Shown here piece by piece: positions 1 through 7,731 of a stretch of 38,501 nucleotides of DNA. The notes under the pieces are model-generated. The model saw only the letters and a program-made list of their open reading frames with translations. It ran no database searches and was not told the origin of the DNA. The translations under genes were made by a program, and so were the position numbers. The stretch comes from Lentisphaerota bacterium (GTDB lineage Bacteria; Verrucomicrobiota; Kiritimatiellia; JAAZAB01). The DNA lies in NCBI GenBank assembly GCA_016188985.1, contig JACPGM010000066.1, positions 1-38,501 on the forward strand, in the 5' to 3' direction. Within the stretch, counting starts at the first letter, position 1; each line of letters opens with the position of its first letter.

Positions 1-3000
1 CAGGTGGAATTAGCGGCAACAACGAGTTCTGGTTTGCCAGTCAGCTTTACAGTGGTTTCTGGTCCAGGGACGATTACCGGCGGGAACAACCTGACGTTCA
101 CGGCGGCTGGCACGGTCTTGGTGGTAGCCAGTCAGGGAGGCAATGCGACGTACAATCCGGCTCCTGCCGTGACGAATGTTGTTGTAGTTGAGCGTATTGA
201 TCAGACGATTACCTTCCCGGCCATTCCAGATCAGACCGTGACTTCCCAGGTTGGTCTAACGGCTGCGGCGAGTTCTGGTTTGCCAGTCAGCTTTACAGTG
301 GTCTCTGGTCCAGGGACGATTACCGGCGGGAACAACCTGACGTTTACATCGGCAGGAACAGTGTTGGTGGTAGCCAGCCAGGCTGGTAATGAAATCTACT
401 ATCCGGCCCCGACGGTGACGAATGTGGCCAGTGTGATGTTCGTGGATAATGACGGGCGCGGAACCATTCAATTCAGCTCATCGTCTTACAATGTGAATGA
501 GGATGCAGGGATAGTGACCATACTAGCGACTAGGATAGGGGGCAGTTCGGGACCGGCCTCCGTTGATTATGCCACGGCCGATGGTATGGCCTCGGCCGGG
601 CAGGATTATACGTCTCATTCCGGGGCCTTGTCCTGGCCGGATGGGGATGCTTCCAGCAAGACCATAACTGTAACGATCACCGACGACAGTCTTGATGAAA
701 ACAACGAGACCTTTACGGTAACTTTGAGCAATGCCACTGGCGCCAGACTGGGTTTGCCCAGTTCAACAACTGTCACCCTTGTGGATAATGACAATCCGCC
801 GGCGGGCGAGATTCGACTGGCTGAGACCAATATAGTGGTGAACGAAGATGTAGTGAACATCGAGTTGAAGATAATTCGGACGAACGGGAATTACGGTGTG
901 GTAAGCGTGGACTACACGAACAAGGGAGTGACCGCCAGCGCCGGGGTGGATTACGGGGTAGTGACCGGCCAGTTGACCTGGGTGGATGGAGATGTCTCTG
1001 ACAAGGTCATCACGATCCCGGTAATTGATGATACCGCGGACGAATCTGATGAGGTATTTGAGATTGTGTTGACCAATGCGGTGGGGACGAGCATAGCCGG
1101 GACGAACGTGGCGAGTGTGACCATAGTTGACAATGACTATCCGCCGGCGGGCGTACTCCAATTTGCTGCGGCCTCAGCACAGGTTGCTGAGGATGGCGGA
1201 TCGGTTATTCTGAGCGTGATGCGAACAGGCGGCAGTTACGGGCCGGCAACGGTCGCGTATGCCACGGCCGCTGGCACGGCAACAGCCGGGTTGGATTATG
1301 AGACGGTCCAGGGGACATTGTCCTGGTCGGATGCGGACAATTCCGGCAAGACTATCGCGGTGCCGATTACCGATGACAGCATTGACGAAAGTGATGAAAC
1401 TTTCACGCTTACGCTCGGCAATGCCCAAGGCGCCAGCCTGGGTTCGCCCAATGTGGCCACGGTAACGGTCTTGGATAATGACCTACCTCCGCAGCCGGGG
1501 ACTGTCCAATTCCGTTCATCGTCCTACGGCGTGAACGAGGATGCCGGGACATTGGCGCTCACGGTGACACGGACAAGTGGCAGTGATGGACCTGTGAACG
1601 TGGAGTATACAACAAAGGCGGAAACAGCAGTAGTTGGCTTCGATTATGAATTTGCCCGTGATAAGCTGTCTTGGGCGAATGGGGATAGCTCCGATAGGAT
1701 CATAAAGATTGCTATTACCGACGATAATGTTGATGAAACCGATGAAACCTTTTCGGTGGTACTAGAAAATATCTTTATTGATGGGGCTGTCCTGGGTTCG
1801 CCGAGTTCAGCAACGGTTACCATCATTGACAATGATGAGCCCGCCAATGATGAGCCGGGCCAAGCCGATCTGGAAGCCTCCAGCTTCAAGTTCGAGCCGG
1901 GCAACCTGTGGGCGGGGGACCATCCGGCCGAGATTGAGTTTGATCTGGTCAATGGCGGGCCGGCGGATATTGACGCCCAGGGCGCGCGACTTGAGATTGC
2001 CTTCTACTTGTCGGCCAACCAGGCCTTGGGTGATGGCGATGACATCGCCATCGGGACTAAGACCGAGACCATAACGCTCCCGGCCGGCAGTCAGGCGGCC
2101 ATCCGCTATCCCGGCCGGGCGCACAACACAGATGTAACCATCCCCGAAGAATTGGCCGGCGACTTCTATGTGTTTGTCAGCGTATGGCTGGGGTCGTCTT
2201 CCGGCCTGACCGACCCGGATGGGGCCGTGGCCATGCGGGAGGGGCCGATCCGTGTGCGGATTCATCCTGCCGACGATGGGAACGACGATGGCGAGGATGA
2301 TGGCAATGGGAACGACGGCAGCAAACGGCGCAGCGTCGTGAATGATTATGATGGGGACGAGCAGACCGACATGATGGTCTATAACGAAGGCAGCGGCGAA
2401 TGGACGATCAAGCTCTCGTCCATAGGAGAGGTGGCGCAATTTGTATTTGGCGGGCCAGGGTATGAGCTGGTGTCCGGGGATTATGATGGGGATGGCCTGA
2501 CGGATCCGGCGATCCATCAGCGCTCAGGCTTGGCGTGGTCCATTCTGCTATCGAGCCGTGGCTACGAGGGTATTGACTTCAACTTTGGCGGCTTGAGCGC
2601 AACACGCGGTACCGTTGGGGACTATACAGGAAATGGAAGCGCCAATCCGGGATTGTATGAGGAAGCCAGCGGACGCTGGTATGTGCTGTGGCTGAATGAG
2701 GAAAGTGGCAATCTGGAGATAGCCAGCGCGGTCTTTGGCGGCAGCGGCTATTTGCCGGTCGCTGGCGATTATGACGGCGATGGGCGCACCGACCCTGCGG
2801 TCTATGGCGCAGCAACCGGCCACTGGATGGTCATGTTGTCGGCCCAAGGCTATGGCGTGGTTTCCGGAATCTTTGGCGGACCGCGTCATACGCCGGTGGT
2901 CGGTGACTATGACGGCGATGGCCGGGCCGACCCGATGCTCTATGAGCAAGCGACTGGGACTTGGCAAGCGCTAATGTCGGCCAACGGCTACGCGCTTAAG

Positions 3001-3156
3001 CGCTTCTCTTCCAGCGCCGGCATTCCGGTCGCCGGTGATTTTGACGGTGATGGCGTTGCCGATCCAGCCGTGCTGTCCGGCAGCGCCGGATGGTCCTTCC
3101 TCTCCTCCGCCTCCGCCTACCTCCGTTTCGGCCCTTACTCCTTCACTTCACCGTAA
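1..3156 (+). CDS. Large secreted Calx-beta / FG-GAP repeat protein (5' end outside window)
   Basis: The frame is open from base 1, and the first residues continue a repeat whose beginning lies upstream, so the GTG at 4 is not the real start. Counting from base 4, two near-identical 82-residue Ig-like units with SGLPVSFTVVSGPGTITGG lie at about 1-145. Four Calx-beta domains follow at about 154-260, 269-378, 382-495 and 500-615, each with a VNEDAG-like start, ITDDxxDExxETF and a closing VDND. A CARDB-like beta domain occupies about 620-755, then an Asp/Gly-rich linker, then six FG-GAP/VCBS-like blades at about 779-1049 with DYDGDGxTDP calcium-loop motifs. Known relatives are exported, calcium-stabilised surface or matrix proteins; binding to a polymer or another cell is an inference. 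No C-terminal sorting signal or anchor was recognised; the protein ends on the last blade. Confidence 0.9.
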   Translation, partial: QVELAATTSSGLPVSFTVVSGPGTITGGNNLTFTAAGTVLVVASQGGNATYNPAPAVTNVVVVERIDQTITFPAIPDQTVTSQVGLTAAASSGLPVSFTVVSGPGTITGGNNLTFTSAGTVLVVASQAGNEIYYPAPTVTNVASVMFVDNDGRGTIQFSSSSYNVNEDAGIVTILATRIGGSSGPASVDYATADGMASAGQDYTSHSGALSWPDGDASSKTITVTITDDSLDENNETFTVTLSNATGARLGLPSSTTVTLVDNDNPPAGEIRLAETNIVVNEDVVNIELKIIRTNGNYGVVSVDYTNKGVTASAGVDYGVVTGQLTWVDGDVSDKVITIPVIDDTADESDEVFEIVLTNAVGTSIAGTNVASVTIVDNDYPPAGVLQFAAASAQVAEDGGSVILSVMRTGGSYGPATVAYATAAGTATAGLDYETVQGTLSWSDADNSGKTIAVPITDDSIDESDETFTLTLGNAQGASLGSPNVATVTVLDNDLPPQPGTVQFRSSSYGVNEDAGTLALTVTRTSGSDGPVNVEYTTKAETAVVGFDYEFARDKLSWANGDSSDRIIKIAITDDNVDETDETFSVVLENIFIDGAVLGSPSSATVTIIDNDEPANDEPGQADLEASSFKFEPGNLWAGDHPAEIEFDLVNGGPADIDAQGARLEIAFYLSANQALGDGDDIAIGTKTETITLPAGSQAAIRYPGRAHNTDVTIPEELAGDFYVFVSVWLGSSSGLTDPDGAVAMREGPIRVRIHPADDGNDDGEDDGNGNDGSKRRSVVNDYDGDEQTDMMVYNEGSGEWTIKLSSIGEVAQFVFGGPGYELVSGDYDGDGLTDPAIHQRSGLAWSILLSSRGYEGIDFNFGGLSATRGTVGDYTGNGSANPGLYEEASGRWYVLWLNEESGNLEIASAVFGGSGYLPVAGDYDGDGRTDPAVYGAATGHWMVMLSAQGYGVVSGIFGGPRHTPVVGDYDGDGRADPMLYEQATGTWQALMSANGYALKRFSSSAGIPVAGDFDGDGVADPAVLSGSAGWSFLSSASAYLRFGPYSFTSP
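25..396 (+). repeat. 246-bp direct repeat inside the surface-protein gene
   Basis: The sequence starting AGTTCTGGTTTGCCAGTCAG at 25 recurs almost unchanged at 271, an offset of 246 bp or exactly 82 codons. The first about 90 bases of each copy are nearly identical, including silent positions, which suggests recent duplication or gene conversion. More copies may lie upstream of the window. Confidence 0.9.
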
Positions 3157-3165
3157 TGCTTAATT

Positions 3166-3325
3166 ACTTGCGCACTTGCGCAGTATGTGTTTAGCGGGTT
3201 GCGGAACCGACATGTATATTAACGGCGCTCTCGGCGAGAGCGCCCTACCAGGTAGGGACGGCTCGCCGAGCCGTCCGACGGAATATATCCTACGCTAAAC
3301 AGACACATTACGAAAGTGCGCAAGT
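3166..3325. repeat. Composite palindromic (MITE-like) element
   Basis: The end arms at 3166-3195 (ACTTGCGCACTTGCGCAGTA...) and 3294-3325 are imperfect inverted repeats of about 30 bp. Between them lie two perfect 21-nt palindromes: 3224-3244 (10-bp arms GGCGCTCTCG around one G) and 3256-3276 (10-bp arms GGACGGCTCG around one C), joined by a CCCTACC-A-GGTAGGG hairpin. The element fills most of the gap between the surface-protein gene and the M48 protease gene. It has no coding capacity. The hairpins might stop transcription, but no T-run follows them. Confidence 0.8.
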
Positions 3326-3392
3326 GTTCAACTTGTAAGCTACGCTCAACGTTCGCTTCTAATTTAGGTGGGTATGTGGTAAACATGTCGCC

Positions 3393-4238
3393 ATGCCTAA
3401 GCGCATCTATGCCTTGGCCGCGGCACGGTTTTTAGGCGCTGGTTTATTAGCCAGCCTGCTGGTTTCCTGCACCACGGTGCCGGAGACCGGGCGGCGTGGA
3501 CTGATGCTGATCACGCCGGAACAGGAACTGCAGTTGGGCATCAGCGAGTTCCGGAAGCTCAAGCAGTCCACTCCCATCTGCACGGACGCCAAGACTAATG
3601 AAATGGTGCAACGAGTTGGCCGGCGCATATCCGCGGTAGCCCCGCTGGCCAATGCCCGCTGGGAGTTTGTGGTGTTTGACGATAATAAAACTGTCAACGC
3701 CTTCTGTCTGCCCGGCGGCAAAGTGGGCATTTATACCGGCATCATGCGCATCACGCAGGATGAAGCGGGCCTCGCCACGGTCATCGGCCACGAAGTTTCC
3801 CATGCCGTGGCCCGGCATGGCGCCGAGCGGCTTTCCCAAGGCTTGCTGGCTGAGTTCGGTGGCGAGATTCTGGGCCAGGTGATCAACACCAATTCCGAAG
3901 ACACGCGTGAACTTTGGCTGCAGGTCTATGGCTTGGCCGGCGCGGTCGGCGTGCTCCTGCCTTATTCGCGCTTGCAGGAATCAGAGGCCGACTATCTTGG
4001 CTTGCTTTACATGGCTCGCGCGGGCTATGACCCGCGCCAGGCCATCGAGTTCTGGAAACGGATGGCCGCTCACGGGTCGAAACAGGGTGGCAATTTCTTA
4101 GCAGGCGTTTTCCAGTTCCTCAGCACCCATCCGCTCGACGAGGCGCGCATCAAGCAACTGCAAGAGCAACTGCCCAAAGCCCTGGCGGAATATCAGCCGG
4201 CGATCGCTAATGAACCGACGGGCGGAGAATCTCCCTGA
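3393..4238 (+). CDS. M48-family zinc metallopeptidase, lipoprotein
   Basis: The 281-residue protein starts with a hydrophobic signal ending in a lipobox (LLVSC, lipidated Cys26), so it should be membrane-anchored outside the cytoplasm. The zinc site is HEVSH (H133, E134, H137), and the third ligand is probably E198 in ESEAD. HEAR-type spacing and the NAFCLPGGKVGIYTGI strand before the helix are typical of the M48B/C group (LoiP, BepA, YcaL), which degrade or help fold misassembled envelope proteins. No TPR domain follows the protease domain, so it resembles LoiP/YcaL more than BepA. It appears monocistronic: a composite repeat precedes it and a palindrome follows the stop. Confidence 0.93.
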   Translation: MPKRIYALAAARFLGAGLLASLLVSCTTVPETGRRGLMLITPEQELQLGISEFRKLKQSTPICTDAKTNEMVQRVGRRISAVAPLANARWEFVVFDDNKTVNAFCLPGGKVGIYTGIMRITQDEAGLATVIGHEVSHAVARHGAERLSQGLLAEFGGEILGQVINTNSEDTRELWLQVYGLAGAVGVLLPYSRLQESEADYLGLLYMARAGYDPRQAIEFWKRMAAHGSKQGGNFLAGVFQFLSTHPLDEARIKQLQEQLPKALAEYQPAIANEPTGGESP

Positions 4239-4242
4239 ATGT

Positions 4243-4259
4243 CCTTGCCGGCGGCAAGG
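4243..4259. repeat. 17-nt perfect palindrome after the M48 gene
   Basis: Arms CCTTGCCG and CGGCAAGG surround one G, starting four bases after the M48 stop codon. It could act as a transcription stop or 3' stabilising hairpin. No poly-T follows, so it is listed as a repeat. Confidence 0.6.
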
Positions 4260-4313
4260 CCATATCCCACGTGAGTAAAGCACGGAGAAGAACAAGGTGA
4301 AGCGAAGTAGAGC

Positions 4314-4342
4314 TTGCGCCTGCCGGCCCGCGTTGGCATAAT
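4314..4342 (+). promoter_or_regulatory. Possible sigma-70 promoter for the restriction island
   Basis: TTGCGC (4314-4319) and CATAAT (4337-4342) are separated by 17 bp. The -10 is good and the -35 poor. Transcription would start near 4349, only a few bases before the ATG at 4352. Confidence 0.3.
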
Positions 4343-4351
4343 GACTGCCAT

Positions 4352-7150
4352 ATGGCTCTGCATCCGCAATTTCCAACGTCGCCCTACGCGCCGCTCGTGC
4401 CGGAGCAACGCTGGTTTCCGGCGGACGAGGCCTTGCGGAGCACCGCCTACGAGAAGCTGTTGCCGCCGCTGGTCGCCAAGGTGCGCGAAGAGGTCTTTGC
4501 GTGGCGAAATGCAGACTATGCCAATGCTTCACCAACGTCGCGGGCGTTGCTGCACTGGTGGTTCGATACGGAGCATTTAATCGAAGACGCCGACGGGGCG
4601 CTTTCGCCGCTACGGTACTACTTTGCCCAGCGAGAAGCTGTCGAGACGGTCATTTGGCTGTACGAAGTCCGGCGCGCCCTCGACAAATTTGATCTCTTGC
4701 GGTTTGACGCTTCGAAGGCGGTATCATCCGGGATGTTCGATGAAGAGTGGCCGCGCTACGTGGTCAAGATGGCGACCGGCGCCGGCAAGACCAAGGTCCT
4801 GTCGCTGCTGCTTGCCTGGAGTTTCTTTCACAAGACCTACGAGCCGGACTCCCCGCTTTCGCGAAACTTCCTCGTCATCGCCCCGAATATCATAGTGCTC
4901 GACCGGTTGCGCGCCGACTTCGATGGCCTCAAGATATTCTTCAATGACCCGGTCCTTCCCGAAAACGGGTACGATGGCAGGAACTGGCGGGATGATTTCC
5001 AAGTCACGCTCCACATCCAAGACGATGCGCGCGTCATTCGCGAGACGGGGAATATCTTCCTGACGAACATCCATCGTGTTTTTCTCGCCGACGTGCGTGA
5101 CCCATCGCTCGAAGACGATGACCTGCGCGACTATTTTCTCGCGCCGTTCGGTCCTAAGCCTGTCGGCAAGACCACCGATAGCAAGATTGACCTTGGCGAA
5201 ATTGTCCGTGAAATCAAGGAGTTGGCTGTATTCAACGATGAAGCGCATCATATTCACAACCCGAAGATGGCCTGGTTCAAGTCCATTCAGGACATCCACC
5301 ACCAGATGCTGCAAAAGGATAGTCGGTTGGCCATTCAGATCGACGTGACGGCCACACCCCGGCACGACAACGGAGCGATCTTCGTTCAGACCGTTTCCGA
5401 TTACCCGCTGGTCGAGGCGATTCATCAGAACGTAGTCAAACATCCCGTCTTGCCGGATGCCCCAAGCCGCGCCAAGCTCCATGAGCATAAAAGCGCCATC
5501 TTCACGGAAAAATACGCCGACTACCTTGCGCTTGGAATTGAGGAGTGGAAGAAGAGCTACGCGGAACACGAGCCGCTCGGCAAGAAAGCCGTTCTGTTTG
5601 TCATGACGGACGACACCCGCAACTGTGACGAGGTCGGGGCGTATCTCGAAAAAATCTGCTCCGAATTGCAGGGCGCGGTTCTGGTCATTCACACTAAAAA
5701 CAACGGCGATATTTCCGAAGCCGCTTCCGGCAAAAACGAGGAGGAACTCAAGAAACTCCGCGACGCGGCAAACGCCATTGACACTCCGGCCAGTCCGTAC
5801 AAGGCCATCGTCTCCGTCATGATGCTGAAGGAAGGCTGGGACGTGCGCAGCGTCACTACGATCGTCGGCCTGCGCCCTTACACGTCACAGAGCAACATCC
5901 TGCCGGAGCAGACGCTCGGTCGCGGTCTGCGTCCCATCCTCGGCATTGAAGGGCGTCAGACGGTTTCCGTCATGGGCACTCCGGCGTTCATGGAGTTTGT
6001 GGAATCAATCGAAACCGAAGGTGTCACGTTGGAGCGCGTGGCGATGGGCGGCGGCAGTGGCCGGCAGGAATCGCTGATAGTTGAAGTGGATGCGCAGAAT
6101 CCCGAGAAGAATATTGAAGCGCTCGACATCTCGCTCCCGAAGCTCACGCGCCGGTATCAGCGCGATTACAAAGACCTCGACGCGCTTGACCCGTCAGCCT
6201 TCGGCAATGCGCGGCTGCCCCTCAAGCCGTTCACTCCTGAGGAAACGCGCGAGATCGTTTTTAAGACGATGCTCGACGACCAGGTTCATCACGTCATCCA
6301 ACTCGAAGGCTCCGGCCCGGCCGACTACCGCTCCGTGGTCGGGTTCTTTGCCCGGCAACTCCTCAGAGACCTTCGGCTTGTCGGCGGCTACGACGTGCTC
6401 TACGGAAAAGTGAAGACCTTCATGCGCGAGCACCTGTTCGACCCCTCGCCCGTGAACCTTGAAGACCCGGTCGTGCTACGCAATCTCTCCGAGCCGGACG
6501 CCGGCAAGATTCTTTATGACGCCTTCAAAACCGCGATCAACGCCCTCACCATCCGGCAATCCGGCGCGACACGCATTGAAGGCTGGATTCGCCTGCGTGA
6601 CATGCGTCCGTTTCGCACCGAATACCGAGCCTACCTCACGGCAAGCAAGTCCGTATTCACCAAGACCGTCGGCGAACCGCGCTCCGGCGGGTTTGAACTG
6701 TCCTTTGCCGCCTTCTTGGAGAACGCAACCGATGTGACCGCGTTCGCCAAGAACTATCTCGCGGTCGGATTCAAACTCGACTACGTCAAAGCGGATGGCG
6801 ACCTCTCGACGTACACGCCGGATTTCTTCGTTCGCGCCGCCGACGGCGCGATTTGGATCATTGAAACCAAGGGACGGGAGGAACTCGATCTCCCCCAGAA
6901 GATGAAACGGCTGCGCCAGTGGTGCGCCGACGCCACCGCCGCCGAGGAAAACGGGCAGCGCTATGACTTCGTGTTCGTGGACCAGACCGGTTTCGAGAAG
7001 CACGCGCCGAAGAGTTTTTCGGCGCTCGCGGGCAGCTTTACGGAATACAAAGGGGAGGGACAACTTGTCCCCCCCCTTTCTGTCCCCACGTCCGGCGGTT
7101 CGCAAAACCTCAACCATGCCAACCCCAATGTACGCACCAGGAGAGTCTGA
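4352..7150 (+). CDS. DEAD/DEAH helicase-nuclease, type III Res-like restriction subunit
   Basis: The 932-residue protein has a superfamily 2 helicase core: Walker A ATGAGKT (K146), DEAH box NDEAHH (296-300), motif III VTATPR and motif VI EQTLGRGLRP. A C-terminal PD-(D/E)xK nuclease core is visible as PDFF (D824) and IIETKG (E838, K840). The N-terminus (PQFPTSPYAPLVPEQRWFPADEALR) looks like the restriction family annotated as BPTD_3080, recalled from memory rather than searched. Such enzymes translocate on and cut unmodified DNA and normally work with a methyltransferase, here reduced to a stub at 7582. All helicase and nuclease motifs look intact. The natural end is probably near SFTEYKG; the last about 30 residues come from an inserted palindrome (7049-7079) and former intergenic DNA. 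Confidence 0.88.
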   Translation: MALHPQFPTSPYAPLVPEQRWFPADEALRSTAYEKLLPPLVAKVREEVFAWRNADYANASPTSRALLHWWFDTEHLIEDADGALSPLRYYFAQREAVETVIWLYEVRRALDKFDLLRFDASKAVSSGMFDEEWPRYVVKMATGAGKTKVLSLLLAWSFFHKTYEPDSPLSRNFLVIAPNIIVLDRLRADFDGLKIFFNDPVLPENGYDGRNWRDDFQVTLHIQDDARVIRETGNIFLTNIHRVFLADVRDPSLEDDDLRDYFLAPFGPKPVGKTTDSKIDLGEIVREIKELAVFNDEAHHIHNPKMAWFKSIQDIHHQMLQKDSRLAIQIDVTATPRHDNGAIFVQTVSDYPLVEAIHQNVVKHPVLPDAPSRAKLHEHKSAIFTEKYADYLALGIEEWKKSYAEHEPLGKKAVLFVMTDDTRNCDEVGAYLEKICSELQGAVLVIHTKNNGDISEAASGKNEEELKKLRDAANAIDTPASPYKAIVSVMMLKEGWDVRSVTTIVGLRPYTSQSNILPEQTLGRGLRPILGIEGRQTVSVMGTPAFMEFVESIETEGVTLERVAMGGGSGRQESLIVEVDAQNPEKNIEALDISLPKLTRRYQRDYKDLDALDPSAFGNARLPLKPFTPEETREIVFKTMLDDQVHHVIQLEGSGPADYRSVVGFFARQLLRDLRLVGGYDVLYGKVKTFMREHLFDPSPVNLEDPVVLRNLSEPDAGKILYDAFKTAINALTIRQSGATRIEGWIRLRDMRPFRTEYRAYLTASKSVFTKTVGEPRSGGFELSFAAFLENATDVTAFAKNYLAVGFKLDYVKADGDLSTYTPDFFVRAADGAIWIIETKGREELDLPQKMKRLRQWCADATAAEENGQRYDFVFVDQTGFEKHAPKSFSALAGSFTEYKGEGQLVPPLSVPTSGGSQNLNHANPNVRTRRV
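7049..7079. repeat. Palindromic insertion within the restriction gene
   Basis: 15-bp arms (AAAGGGGAGGGACAA and TTGTCCCCCCCCTTT, one mismatch) flank a single C. The palindrome sits in frame just after the expected end of the helicase-nuclease and extends its C-terminus. Confidence 0.75.
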
Positions 7151-7152
7151 CC

Positions 7153-7578
7153 ATGCCGGCCAACGAACCAAAGCCCACGGGCGAAATCATCCTCTACCGG
7201 AGCGAGGACGGCAACACATGCATCGAATGCCGCTTTGCCAATGAAAACATCTGGCTTTCGCAGGCAATCATGGCGGAGCTGTTCCAGACCACTGTTCCGA
7301 ACATAAACCTGCACATCAAAAACATCCTCGCGGAAGGAGAGTTGGCCGAAGGGGCAACTATTAAGGATTACTTAATAGTTCGCCAAGAAGGCGGCCGGCA
7401 GGTGCAACGGCCCTTGAAATACTACAACTTGGAAATGATTCTCGCCGACAAACTCGCGGAAGGCGAATACGACCATTTTCAAGCCCGCCGGCTTGCCGCC
7501 GAAACCGGGGCCGATGCTAAAGCCTTTGATGAGGCAGTGAAAAAACTCCCCGGCAGGAAACCCTACAAGAAGGCTTAA
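7153..7578 (+). pseudogene. RhuM-family protein with internal deletion
   Basis: The first about 98 residues match the N-terminal domain of the RhuM family (WLSQAIMAELFQTTVPNINL, then YYNLEMILA), a helix-turn-helix-like domain often coded beside restriction or toxin-antitoxin genes. The usual middle of about 200 residues (the GYRV...FRxWA region and onward) is missing. The frame passes directly into a tail EYDHFQARRLAAETG...AVKKLP that resembles the normal RhuM C-terminus. The total of 141 residues compares with over 300 in the family. The gene starts two bases after the restriction gene stop, with AGGAG 9 bases ahead of its ATG, so it was cotranscribed. It is probably non-functional unless the N-terminal domain works alone. 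Confidence 0.75.
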
Positions 7579-7581
7579 ACC

Positions 7582-7731
7582 ATGCCACGCCATCAAGACA
7601 CCGAAAAATACGAACTCTCCGACGCGGAGAAACGCGACCTCATCAAACTGATCCAGCAGGGCAAACCGCTGCCGGAGAAATACCGCTATTTGTTCTTCCG
7701 CAGCACCAGCGCGGCGCGACTGGGCAGATAG
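7582..7731 (+). pseudogene. N-terminal stub of a type III-like DNA methyltransferase (mod)
   Basis: The ATG lies 3 bases after the RhuM stop. Residues 1-39 (EKYELSDAEKRDLIKLIQ, then GKPLPEKYRYLFF) match, from memory, the N-terminus of site-specific adenine methyltransferases that partner this type of restriction subunit, where LPEKYRFLLF is followed by EDKREVELVW. After LFF the sequence changes abruptly to the reverse complement of the glgB 3' end and stops at 49 codons. No catalytic DPPY or FxGxG motif remains. The deletion joint is near 7698 and must have removed most of mod. It also sets the end of glgB, whose last few residues (RKNK) may be borrowed from mod sequence. Confidence 0.75.

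Noticed and set aside
4724-5692. 322-codon minus-strand frame opposite the helicase
   Set aside because: It lies over the Walker A and DEAH coding sequence, and its translation resembles nothing I know.
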